64,000 bases of DNA, taken from the NCBI RefSeq assembly GCF_004217565.1, contig NZ_SHLA01000001.1:3286001-3350000 (forward strand), read 5' to 3'. Position numbers and translations under genes: made by a program. The notes beneath the pieces were generated by a model. The model was not told the DNA's origin and did not search any database. It saw nothing but the letters and a program-made list of their open reading frames with translations. The first letter of the stretch is position 1, and each line of letters opens with the position of its first letter. Origin of the DNA: Zhihengliuella halotolerans. Lineage in GTDB: Bacteria; Actinomycetota; Actinomycetes; Actinomycetales; Micrococcaceae. Shown here in pieces: positions 8,150-15,543 of the stretch.

Positions 8150-9920
8150 GCCAGACCGCCGCGTTGGGCGCCAAGGTCTCCGCGTCGCCGTCGCTCGAGA
8201 GCGCCGACTCTTCGCTGACCACCAGGACGCCCGCCCCGGCGGGCAAACGGAACGGTTCACCCGAGAGGTTCGCGACGACGTGCACCTTGGCGTTGCGGTA
8301 GGCGAGGATCCCGAGGTCGGGGTCGTTGAGGTCCGTCCACTCGACGGAACCGGTGCCGAGGCCGAGCTGCGAACGCAGCGCGATGGACTGCCGGTAGAGC
8401 TCGTACGTGGAGCCGGCGACGTCGACCTGCTGGTCCGCGGCGTAGCGCGCGAAGCTCTCGGGCTGCGGCAGCCACGGCCCGCCGTCCGGGTTGTCGACCG
8501 AGAAGCCGTAGCCGTCGGCGTCCGCTTCCCACGGCATCGGGACGCGGCAGCCGTCGCGGCCGCGTTCGGCGCCGTTCGTGCGGAAGAAGCTCGGGTCCTG
8601 GCGCAGCTCGTCGGGCAGGGTGGTGTGCTCCGGCAGGCCCAGCTCGTCGCCCTGGTAGACGTAGGCCGAGCCGGGCAGGCCGAACATGATGAGCGACGCC
8701 GCGCGGCCGCGGGCGAGCCCCAGCTCCTCGTCGGGCTGCTCGTCGCCGGCCGCGATGCCCTTCGGGAACGACGTCGGGTCGGAGAGCCCGTAGCGGCTGC
8801 TGTGGCGGACGGTGTCGTGGTTGGAGAGCACCCAGGTGGCGGGGGCGTTCACGGCCGCGGCCTCGTTCAGGGTCTCCACGACGTTCGCGTGGATGCGGGA
8901 CGCGTCCCAGCCGGCGAGCAGGAAGCCGAAGTTGAAGGCCTGCTGCATCTCGTCGTCGCGCACGTAACGGAAGATCCGGCTCATGGGCTCGACCCAGGCC
9001 TCGGCGACCATCATCCGGTCGCCGTCATAATCCTTCAGGACCCGGTGCCATGCCCGGTAGATGTCGTGCACGCCCTCCTGGTCGAAGTACGGGGGAGTGT
9101 TCTCGCCGGACGGGGCCATGTTGCCCTCTGTGTTCCCCTCTGCACCCGATTCGCCGTCGAAGTGGTCCCCGGCGACTTCCTCGTTCTCGTTGCCGGCCAC
9201 CATGGCGACCTTCGCCGACCAGTCCGGCAGTCCCTCGGCCTTGACCATGCCGTGGGCGACGTCCACGCGGAAGCCGTCGACGCCGCGGTCCAGCCAGAAG
9301 CGCAGGACGTCCTCCATCTCGGCGCGGACCTCCGGATTCTCCCAGTTGAGGTCGGGCTGCTTGGTGTCGAAGAGGTGGAGGTACCACTGGCCCGGGGCGC
9401 CGTTGTCCTCGACGCGCGTCCAGGCGGGCCCGCCGAAGATCGACTGCCAGTTGTTCGGGGGCTCTTCGCCGTTCTCGCCCTTGCCCTCGCGGAAGATGTA
9501 GCGGTCGCGCTCGAGCGAGCCCGGGGCGGCGATCAGTGCGGACTTGAACCACTCGTGCTCGTCGGAGGTGTGGTTCGGAACGAGATCGACGATGATCTTC
9601 AGACCCAAGTCGTGGGCCTCATGCAGCATCTCGTCGAAGTCGGCGAGCGTGCCGAAGCGCGGGTCGACGTCGCGGTAGTCGGCGACGTCGTACCCGGCGT
9701 CGGCCTGCGGGGATGTGTAGAAAGGCGAGAGCCACACGGCGTTCACGCCGAGCTCGGCCAGGTAGTTCAGCCGCTCGGTCACGCCGATGAGGTCGCCCAT
9801 CCCGTCGCCGTTTCCGTCGGCGAAGGAGCGCGGGTAGACCTGGTAGATGACGGCATCGGACCACCAGGAGGAGTCGGGGTTCGCGGCTTCGGCTGGGCTG
9901 GCTGCGGGCACGGAAGTCAT
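8139..9920 (-). CDS. Alpha-glucosidase, glycoside hydrolase family 13
   Basis: Cytoplasmic alpha-glucosidase of 593 residues, of the oligo-1,6-glucosidase/maltase type. Conserved GH13 regions are clear: VDLVPNH (111-117), GFRVD with nucleophile Asp220, VAEAW with acid/base Glu307, and LSNHD with Asp369. The start is taken at ATG 9920 (MTSVPAASPAEA), which removes an implausible N-terminal extension. Residues about 240-277 form an Asp/Glu/Asn/Gly-rich insertion between the nucleophile and acid/base regions, longer than expected. The gene ends inside the end of the convergent membrane gene. A LacI-type palindrome near the promoter suggests sugar repression. Exact linkage preference cannot be told. 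Confidence 0.93.
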   Translation of the reverse strand: MTSVPAASPAEAANPDSSWWSDAVIYQVYPRSFADGNGDGMGDLIGVTERLNYLAELGVNAVWLSPFYTSPQADAGYDVADYRDVDPRFGTLADFDEMLHEAHDLGLKIIVDLVPNHTSDEHEWFKSALIAAPGSLERDRYIFREGKGENGEEPPNNWQSIFGGPAWTRVEDNGAPGQWYLHLFDTKQPDLNWENPEVRAEMEDVLRFWLDRGVDGFRVDVAHGMVKAEGLPDWSAKVAMVAGNENEEVAGDHFDGESGAEGNTEGNMAPSGENTPPYFDQEGVHDIYRAWHRVLKDYDGDRMMVAEAWVEPMSRIFRYVRDDEMQQAFNFGFLLAGWDASRIHANVVETLNEAAAVNAPATWVLSNHDTVRHSSRYGLSDPTSFPKGIAAGDEQPDEELGLARGRAASLIMFGLPGSAYVYQGDELGLPEHTTLPDELRQDPSFFRTNGAERGRDGCRVPMPWEADADGYGFSVDNPDGGPWLPQPESFARYAADQQVDVAGSTYELYRQSIALRSQLGLGTGSVEWTDLNDPDLGILAYRNAKVHVVANLSGEPFRLPAGAGVLVVSEESALSSDGDAETLAPNAAVWLTA

Positions 9921-9952
9921 GGTGTTTCCCCTCGCGTCAATAGTGTGATTCG

Positions 9953-9981
9953 CGCAACTGCTTGCGGCTGCCGCCAGTCTA
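9953..9981 (-). promoter_or_regulatory. Promoter and LacI-type operator of alpha-glucosidase gene
   Basis: CGCAA-CTGC-TTGCG (9953-9966) is a perfect 5-bp inverted repeat typical of LacI-family sites. On the minus strand a TAGACT box (9981-9976) lies just upstream of it, so the site would cover the first transcribed bases and block initiation. No regulator gene adjoins. Confidence 0.5.
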
Positions 9982-10120
9982 GTTGGAACGCGCGTGCTGA
10001 TGCATCCGAGATGTCGGAACCGTGTTCCGCCTGGACTTCCAGAATCCACTGAGCGGAAGTCGACGAGAAGGAGCGTGCCGAAGCACGCGACGCCTTCGAT
10101 CACGGGCTAGAAATTGAGCC

Positions 10121-10645
10121 TTAGAAGTAGGACGACGTCTGGACTACATAGAGCAAGCTAACAAGTATTGTCAGGATGGCCGCTATGTAAAGCGAAATTC
10201 GCCATACTCGCCTCGGTTTGACCCATCTGATGAAGGCGCCGGTTGGAGTAAGTGCCAGGAAGCCGACAATCAGAAAGTAGAACCAATACCCACCAATACC
10301 GAAGTCATTTCTGAAGACAAACAAGTCGATCAGGAGTGCGGGCACGAATACATAAATACCGATCGCACACTGAGCGATCATGTAAACTATCGTATTCACG
10401 TTGCTACGCATCATGAGTCGCGAAAGAGGTAACTGAACGACAGCGGAGTAGGCGAGCATCAATGGAAGGCCCTGAGCGGAGAGGAAAAATGTCTCCCAGG
10501 CGGCCTCAAGTGGAGAAAATGACCCACCGTAGACTCCGGACTCGAAAGTGAGAAATAGGGAGCCTCCGTAGGTGAAAATGGCGACGATGGCCATGACGTC
10601 AAGGAATCGGGCCTTCTCTACTTTATTGGCCTGGTGGTCGACCAT
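10121..10645 (-). CDS. Orphan membrane protein of unusually low GC
   Basis: A 174-residue protein with four or five predicted membrane helices (about 15-33, 46-68, 82-104, 116-136 and 146-168) and an N-terminal charged segment. I recognise no family. The gene and its upstream 200 bp are conspicuously AT-richer than everything around them (many ATA, AAT and AAA codons that neighbouring genes avoid), which points to horizontal acquisition. It stands alone between the alpha-glucosidase gene and a hypothetical gene on the same strand, without an evident operon partner. It could be a phage or defence-related membrane protein, but nothing in the sequence shows this. Confidence 0.7.
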   Translation of the reverse strand: MVDHQANKVEKARFLDVMAIVAIFTYGGSLFLTFESGVYGGSFSPLEAAWETFFLSAQGLPLMLAYSAVVQLPLSRLMMRSNVNTIVYMIAQCAIGIYVFVPALLIDLFVFRNDFGIGGYWFYFLIVGFLALTPTGAFIRWVKPRRVWRISLYIAAILTILVSLLYVVQTSSYF

Positions 10646-10846
10646 ATATCACCTCGCGCTACTAGTAGCTCAAAATCCTACCCTGGGAGTCGATATCTGA
10701 GACTCCTAAAATTAAGCAAATGAAAACCTTGTTCTCTCGGCGGAGAAAAGTTCTCCACACGACACCCCCAAAAGAGATGCTGAACCTTGCGTGCGCCTCG
10801 TGGGCAGGCGCTGGCTGGCGGAAGACCGTGGCGCGGTGATCCGGGT
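10646..10846. other. AT-rich spacer upstream of orphan membrane gene
   Basis: No gene is seen in this stretch. It shares the low GC of the preceding gene as far as about 10790. GGAGTC (10686-10691) and GACTCC (10701-10706) form a small inverted repeat that may be an operator or the end of an inserted segment. No attachment-site repeat or tRNA is visible. Confidence 0.4.
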
Positions 10847-11713
10847 CTAATTCGAACGTGCATGCTGGCGCACCCGGACCCAGCGGTTGGTCAGGCGGCG
10901 GTAGGCCGCGGCCGCGCCGAGCATGTCCCCGTCGCCGAGCGAATCGATGCCGATGCGCAGGTCCTGCGGCGACTCGTCCGGCCAGACGTAGTCGGCGAGG
11001 AGGCCGTAGTCGAGTTCCACGATGGAGTCCTCGTGGAAGCTCCCGAGCCAGTCGCCCAGGGAGGTGAGCTCGTCGAGGATGTCGAGCTCGGGGGCGTTGA
11101 TGGCCAGCGATGCCGCAGCGACCCGCGCGCGCTCGAGCACCTGCACGGCGGGCGCGGCGAGCCGCACGCTGAGCAGCGAGTGCGCGTCCTCGTCGATCTC
11201 CAGGTGGTCGTCCTCGCGCAGCGCCACGAACCAGGCCAGCGGCACGCCCCAGACGGACGTGCGGGTATGCAGGTGGGCGACGTCAGCGGCGAACCGGTCG
11301 GGGTCGGTGCGCTCGGCGTTCGCCGTCCGGGATGCCTCCGGCATCACCATGGCGAGCACCTGCGGGCGCATGAGGTCGTCGAGGCGTTCGGCGGAGATGG
11401 TCGCGCGGGTCTGCAGCTGGTCCGGGCAGAAATAGGGTGCGGTCACGCCGTCGGGGCCCGGGTAGTGCAGGACCCGGTACTGCTCGACGCCGGAGGAGGG
11501 GAACGGGTCGGAGATCTCGCGCATGATGCGTTTGAGCGCCTCCTCGGCGAGCAGCCGCTCGAGTTCCGCGCGCGGTGTGCTCCGCTGCTGGGAGATCAGT
11601 CGCTGCGCGTCGTCGTCGTACGCCCGCAGCGGTTCGAACACGCGGAGGTGCGCCGCCGGCGGCAGGCGCCGCCGCGCGGACACCGTCTCGTGTTCCTGTC
11701 CCCCGTCCGTCAT
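10847..11713 (-). CDS. Conserved hypothetical protein downstream of exonuclease III
   Basis: A 288-residue soluble protein starting two bases after the exonuclease III stop, so the two are likely co-transcribed and coupled. The N-terminal part (LPPAAHLRVFEPLRAYDDDAQRLI) and the central part (SVWGVPLAWFVALREDDHLEIDE) look like a compact alpha/beta protein of a type common in actinobacteria. No nuclease, HTH or nucleotide-binding motif can be pointed to. The neighbour suggests a possible link to DNA maintenance, but that is only association. Confidence 0.75.
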   Translation of the reverse strand: MTDGGQEHETVSARRRLPPAAHLRVFEPLRAYDDDAQRLISQQRSTPRAELERLLAEEALKRIMREISDPFPSSGVEQYRVLHYPGPDGVTAPYFCPDQLQTRATISAERLDDLMRPQVLAMVMPEASRTANAERTDPDRFAADVAHLHTRTSVWGVPLAWFVALREDDHLEIDEDAHSLLSVRLAAPAVQVLERARVAAASLAINAPELDILDELTSLGDWLGSFHEDSIVELDYGLLADYVWPDESPQDLRIGIDSLGDGDMLGAAAAYRRLTNRWVRVRQHARSN

Positions 11714-11715
11714 CC

Positions 11716-12519
11716 TCAGCCCAGCTCCACCACGACGGGGGCGTGGTCGGAGGCGCCCTTGCCCTTGCGTTCCTCGCGGTCGATGTACGCGTCGCTCACG
11801 CGCTCGGCGAGGGCGGGGGAGGCGAGGACGAAGTCGATGCGCATGCCCTCGCGCTTGGGGAAGCGGAGCTTGGTGTAGTCCCAGTAGGTGTAGACGCCCG
11901 GGCCCGGGGTGCGGGGGCGGACGACGTCGACGAAGCCGGTGTCGAGGAAGGCCTGGAAGGCCGCGCGCTCGGGTGCGGAGACGTGGGTGAGGCCGTTGTC
12001 GACGAAATAGCCGATGTCCCAGACGTCGTCGTCCTCCGGTGCGATGTTCCAGTCGCCCATGAGCGCGATCTGGGCGCCCGGATTCTCCTGAAGCCAGCCC
12101 GCGGCCTGCCGGTTCAGGGTGTCGAGCCAGGAGAGCTTGTAGGGCATGTGCTCGTCGTCGAGGGCGCGGCCGTTCGGGACGTACAGGCTCCATACGCGGA
12201 CGCCGCCGCACGTCGCGGCGATCGCGCGCGGTTCCTGGATCGGGTCCTTGCCGCCCTTGCCGAAGGCGGGCTGGTCCACGAAGGTGCGCTCGACGTCGTC
12301 GAGGCCGACGCGGGAGGCGATCGCGACGCCGTTCCACTGGTTCACGCCGAAGTGCGCGACCTCGTAACCGTTGAGCTCGAACAGCTCCCAGGGGAAGTTG
12401 TCGTCCTTGCACTTGGTCTCCTGGATGGCCAGGACGTCGGCGTCGGTCCGGCGCAGCCAGTTTTCGACACGGTCGGCGCGGGCGCGCAGCGAGTTCACAT
12501 TCCACGTAGCAATCAACAC
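11716..12519 (-). CDS. xth: Exodeoxyribonuclease III (AP endonuclease)
   Basis: A 267-residue member of the ExoIII/APE1 family, which cleaves DNA at abasic sites and removes 3' blocks in base-excision repair. Motifs in order: LIATWNVNSLRAR at the N-terminus, LAIQETKC with the metal-binding Glu, VRVWSLYVPNGR, LMGDWNIAPEDDDVWD with the Asp/Asn pair, and the C-terminal GASDHAPVVVEL with the catalytic His. It starts with GTG; a TAGGTT box ends six bases upstream, implying a leaderless mRNA. The hypothetical gene behind it is coupled. Confidence 0.95.
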   Translation of the reverse strand: MLIATWNVNSLRARADRVENWLRRTDADVLAIQETKCKDDNFPWELFELNGYEVAHFGVNQWNGVAIASRVGLDDVERTFVDQPAFGKGGKDPIQEPRAIAATCGGVRVWSLYVPNGRALDDEHMPYKLSWLDTLNRQAAGWLQENPGAQIALMGDWNIAPEDDDVWDIGYFVDNGLTHVSAPERAAFQAFLDTGFVDVVRPRTPGPGVYTYWDYTKLRFPKREGMRIDFVLASPALAERVSDAYIDREERKGKGASDHAPVVVELG

Positions 12520-12525
12520 GGCACC

Positions 12526-12531
12526 AACCTA
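12526..12531 (-). promoter_or_regulatory. -10 box (TAGGTT) of leaderless xth
   Basis: On the minus strand TAGGTT is followed by GGTGCC and then the GTG start codon, a six-base gap that fits transcription starting at the start codon. Confidence 0.6.
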
Positions 12532-12593
12532 TCAACACCTTCGGTCGTCGGGATGTGTCGGTGTCGTGCGCCGCTCCGTCCGGCGAATAGGGG

Positions 12594-12643
12594 TTGACGG
12601 ATCGGTTGGTTGGTGGTTTGGTTAATTACATGAGTAATGAACC
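12594..12643 (+). promoter_or_regulatory. GntR operon promoter region with 24-bp palindrome
   Basis: A 24-bp inverted repeat occupies 12620-12643: left arm GGTTAATTAC, centre ATGA, right arm GTAATGAACC, with nine of ten arm positions paired. It overlaps the AT-rich segment that could serve as a -10; TTGACG at 12594-12599 lies about 22 bases upstream of that segment, so a standard -35 pairing is doubtful. The site fits autoregulation by the following GntR repressor. Confidence 0.55.
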
Positions 12644-12675
12644 TAGCAACCGAATCGGGAAAGGGGCTGGCCGGC

Positions 12676-13050
12676 ATGGATGACTCACGGCCGATCTTCC
12701 TGCAGGTTGCCGAGCGCATCGAGGCCGGCGTCCTCGACGGGACCTACGCGGAGGAAGCCCAGGTCCCCTCGACCAATGAATTCGCCGCATTCATGCGCAT
12801 CAACCCAGCAACCGCAGGAAAGGGCATCAACCGGCTCGTCGAGTCGGGTGTCCTCTACAAGAAACGAGGGATCGGCATGTTCGTCGCCCAGGGCGCACGC
12901 GCTCAGCTGCTCGAAGCGCGGCGCGAGAGTTTCGCCGAACAGTACATCGAGCCGCTGCTGCAAGCGGCTGCACACCTGGACCTCGGCTCCGACGAACTGG
13001 TCGGAATGATCCGGGAAGCCGCACAACAGACGACGGGAGATCCGCGATGA
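12676..13050 (+). CDS. GntR-family repressor, YtrA type
   Basis: A 124-residue regulator with an N-terminal winged helix (PIFLQVAERIEAGVLDGTYAEEAQVPSTNEFA, then NPATAGKGINRLVESGVLYKKRGIGMFV) and a short helical tail, the layout of the YtrA subgroup that controls ABC transporter operons. ATG 12676 is chosen because AAAGGGG precedes it at proper spacing and because the earlier ATG (12637) lies inside the palindromic operator. It overlaps the ATPase gene by four bases, so regulator, ATPase and permease form one autoregulated operon. The inducer is unknown; in relatives it is often a cell-wall-active compound. Confidence 0.9.
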   Translation: MDDSRPIFLQVAERIEAGVLDGTYAEEAQVPSTNEFAAFMRINPATAGKGINRLVESGVLYKKRGIGMFVAQGARAQLLEARRESFAEQYIEPLLQAAAHLDLGSDELVGMIREAAQQTTGDPR

Positions 13051-13994
13051 GCACCACGAATGTCGTTCAGGTCGCGGGCCTGAACAAGAGTTACGGCAAG
13101 ACGAACGTCCTCGAAAGCCTCGACTTCAACATCGAGGAGAACACGATCACCGGCCTGCTCGGGCGCAACGGCGCCGGCAAGACGACGATCATGTCGATCC
13201 TCGCCGGCCAGGAGCCCAGAAGCGGCGGACGCGTCAGCGTCTTCGGCGCCGACCCCTTCGAGAACGCCGACGTGCTGGCGAACATGTGCTTCGTCCGCGA
13301 ATCCCAGAAGTACCCGGAGGACTTCAAGACCTCGCACGTGCTCAAGACGGGCCCCTGGTTCTTCGAGAACTGGGACGCCGCCCTCGCCGACGAACTCGTC
13401 GAGGTCTTCCGGCTGCCGGTCACCACGCGCATCAAGAAGCTCTCGCGCGGGCAGCTCTCGGCGGTCGCGATCATCGTCGGCATGGCCTCCCGCGCCCCGC
13501 TGACGATCTTCGACGAGCCGTACCTCGGTCTCGATGCCACCGCGCGCGGCCTGTTCTACGACTACCTGCTGCGAGACTCCATGAAGCATCCGCGCACCAT
13601 CCTCATGTCCACCCACCTCATCGACGAGGTCTCCAACCTCCTCGAGAAGGTCGTCGTGATCGACCGCGGCCGCAAGGTGCTCGACATGGGGGTCGACGAG
13701 GCCCGCGATGCCGCCTTCACCGTGGCCGGCGGCGCCCAGGCGATCGAGTCCGTCGTGCACGACCGGAAGGTCCTGCGCACGCAGACGCTCGGCGGGCTGG
13801 CGTCCGTCACGGTCGACGGCGCCGCCGACGCCGACATCCGCGCCCGCGCCGCTGCACACGGCGTCGAGATCGGCTCGGTCGGTCTGCAGGACCTCGTCTC
13901 CGCGTACGGCCTGATCGACGATCCGGCCGCCGCGGCCATCACGGGCGCACCGCCCGCCCGCCACCACGCCGCCACAGAGGAGGTCACGCGATGA
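13047..13994 (+). CDS. ABC transporter ATP-binding protein
   Basis: A 315-residue ATPase with a nucleotide-binding domain in the first 220 residues: Walker A GRNGAGKTT (39-47), signature LSRGQ (132-136) in place of the usual LSGGQ, Walker B LTIFDEP (152-158), then STHLIDE with the switch His. The C-terminal 90 residues form an accessory domain of unknown role (FTVAGGAQAIESVV). It partners the next gene, an unrelated-looking membrane protein, and is controlled by the preceding GntR. Such sets usually export or resist membrane-active compounds; the substrate is not known. Confidence 0.92.
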   Translation: MSTTNVVQVAGLNKSYGKTNVLESLDFNIEENTITGLLGRNGAGKTTIMSILAGQEPRSGGRVSVFGADPFENADVLANMCFVRESQKYPEDFKTSHVLKTGPWFFENWDAALADELVEVFRLPVTTRIKKLSRGQLSAVAIIVGMASRAPLTIFDEPYLGLDATARGLFYDYLLRDSMKHPRTILMSTHLIDEVSNLLEKVVVIDRGRKVLDMGVDEARDAAFTVAGGAQAIESVVHDRKVLRTQTLGGLASVTVDGAADADIRARAAAHGVEIGSVGLQDLVSAYGLIDDPAAAAITGAPPARHHAATEEVTR

Positions 13995-14755
13995 GCACCG
14001 CCGCCATCCACACCGAAACACCGGCCCGCCGCCGCACGGGGTCGCTGTCCAAGATCGTCCGCCTGCACTTCGTCGACCGTTCCCGCATGATCGACGCGCC
14101 GCTGCTGATCATGGCCGGAGTCGCCGTGCTCATCGTCGCGGTCATGCTCGTCTTGGAGGGATTCACGGACGTCCCCCGCACCGAATTGTCCGAGGGCTTC
14201 CGCTACAACCAGGCCGCGCTCTGGTGCCTCAGCGGTTACATCATGAACGTCGGCGTCATGGCGTACGCGCGCACCATGCCGTACGCGATGGGCCTCGGCG
14301 CCACCCGCCGCCAGTACTTCTGGGGCACCACGGCCGCCCTCACGCTCGAGGCCGTCATCATCGCCGCGATGATGACCACGTTCCTGTTCTTCGAGAAGAT
14401 CACGGGGCACTGGTTCACGGGTGCGCGCATGTTCGACACGTTCCTGACCGGCGACGGCGACTACGTGAGCCTGTTCGTCATCGGCTTCGGCATCTCGCTC
14501 GCGATGCTGCTGTTCGGCAGCTTCTTCGCCTCGGTCTACATGCGCTGGAGCTCCGCGGGAGTCATCGGCTCGATCGCCGTGATCGTCGTACTCGCCCTCG
14601 CCGCCGTCGCCGCGGTGCTCGCCCTGGAACTCGACGTGGCCGCAGCGTTCGCGACGTTCCCGTTCGGCAAGATCGCCGGCATCCTGGTGCTGGTCTCGGC
14701 CCTCGCCGCGCTCGCCTCGTGGGGAGTCATGCGGAAGGCGCCGGTCGGCCGCTGA
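13991..14755 (+). CDS. ABC transporter permease protein
   Basis: A 254-residue membrane protein with six predicted helices, the first at about residues 38-58 and the last ending near 245. It begins four bases before the end of the ATPase gene (ATGA overlap) and must be its membrane partner. An external loop after helix 3 (FFEKITGHWFTGARMFDTFLTGDGDY) is prominent. No family-specific motif allows a substrate call. A strong hairpin terminator follows. Confidence 0.88.
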   Translation: MSTAAIHTETPARRRTGSLSKIVRLHFVDRSRMIDAPLLIMAGVAVLIVAVMLVLEGFTDVPRTELSEGFRYNQAALWCLSGYIMNVGVMAYARTMPYAMGLGATRRQYFWGTTAALTLEAVIIAAMMTTFLFFEKITGHWFTGARMFDTFLTGDGDYVSLFVIGFGISLAMLLFGSFFASVYMRWSSAGVIGSIAVIVVLALAAVAAVLALELDVAAAFATFPFGKIAGILVLVSALAALASWGVMRKAPVGR

Positions 14756-14772
14756 CGCGGCACCAGCGTAAG

Positions 14773-14809
14773 GAACGACGACGGCGCCCGCCACGCGCCG
14801 TCGTCGTTC
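14773..14809 (+). terminator. Strong hairpin between convergent operons
   Basis: GAACGACGACGGCGC (14773-14787) pairs perfectly with 14795-14809 over 15 bp around a 7-base loop. It lies between the GntR-ABC operon and the convergent two-component operon, so it can end transcripts from both sides although no long T tract is present. Confidence 0.75.
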
Positions 14810-14889
14810 TGGGCGGTCCGTCGCGCGATCCGTCGCTTAGAACGCCGACACGGCGAGGGGCTATGGCACCGGGATGGGCCGGGCGCGGG

Positions 14890-15543
14890 TCAGCGCGACT
14901 CGATCACGCGGATCGCGAGCTGAAGCCGGCTGTCGACCCCGAGCTTGGCGAAGATGCGCGCGAGGTGCGTCTTGACAGTGGGAAGCGAGAGGAACAGGGC
15001 TCGGGCGATCTCGGTGTTGGAGAGACCCCGCGCCACGCCCTCGGCGACCTCGCGCTCGCGGTCGCTGAGCCCGGCGAGGACGGACTCTCCCGTGATCCTG
15101 CGGCCGTGCCGCGTCGCCACCGCGACCAGCCGATCGAGCACCACGGGCGAAACGGCCGTCTGACCGGCTGCGGCCTGTTCGACGGCGGCGACCAGATCAC
15201 GCGGCGGCGTGTCCTTGAGCAGGAATCCGCAGGCCCCGGCCTCGAGAGCGTCGAGGATGAACTCGTCCGTCTCGAAGGCCGTGAGCATGAGCACCCGGGG
15301 CGGGGACGCGGCGGCCGCCAGCCTGCGGGTCGCCTCGATCCCGTCGATTCCGGGCATGCGGATGTCCATGAGGACGACGTCGGGGGCGAGCCGGTGCGCC
15401 TGGGCGATCGCTTCGGCGCCGTCGGACGCCTCGCCGACGATCCGGAGGCCGTCGGTGCGGTCGAGAATCAGGCGGAGGCCCGCCCGTACGAGGTTTTCGT
15501 CGTCTGCGAGCAGGACTCGGACCGGCGCGTTCACTTCAGCCAT
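14890..15543 (-). CDS. Two-component response regulator, NarL/LuxR family
   Basis: A 217-residue regulator. The receiver domain (about 7-125) has the acidic pair Asp14/Asp15, phosphoacceptor Asp60 (VVLMDIRMPG), Thr87 and Lys109. The C-terminal LuxR-type HTH (about 150-215) reads LSDREREVAEGVARGLSNTEIA then LPTVKTHLARIFAKLGV. Its start overlaps the end of the kinase gene by 13 bases, so the two are coupled. Phosphorylation by the kinase should promote dimer formation and DNA binding. Target genes are not evident; no transporter adjoins the pair. Confidence 0.95.
   Translation of the reverse strand: MAEVNAPVRVLLADDENLVRAGLRLILDRTDGLRIVGEASDGAEAIAQAHRLAPDVVLMDIRMPGIDGIEATRRLAAAASPPRVLMLTAFETDEFILDALEAGACGFLLKDTPPRDLVAAVEQAAAGQTAVSPVVLDRLVAVATRHGRRITGESVLAGLSDREREVAEGVARGLSNTEIARALFLSLPTVKTHLARIFAKLGVDSRLQLAIRVIESR

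Noticed and set aside
8280-10052. 590-codon open frame on the plus strand opposite the alpha-glucosidase gene
   Set aside because: Its translation is low-complexity and unlike any protein; the opposite strand carries all GH13 motifs and a promoter.
10686-10706. Inverted repeat next to the low-GC gene as an attachment site
   Set aside because: No matching copy exists on the other side of the AT-rich island and no integrase or tRNA is near.
12637-12675. Upstream ATG as start of the GntR gene
   Set aside because: It lies inside the 24-bp operator and has no ribosome binding site, while ATG 12676 has AAAGGGG at proper distance.
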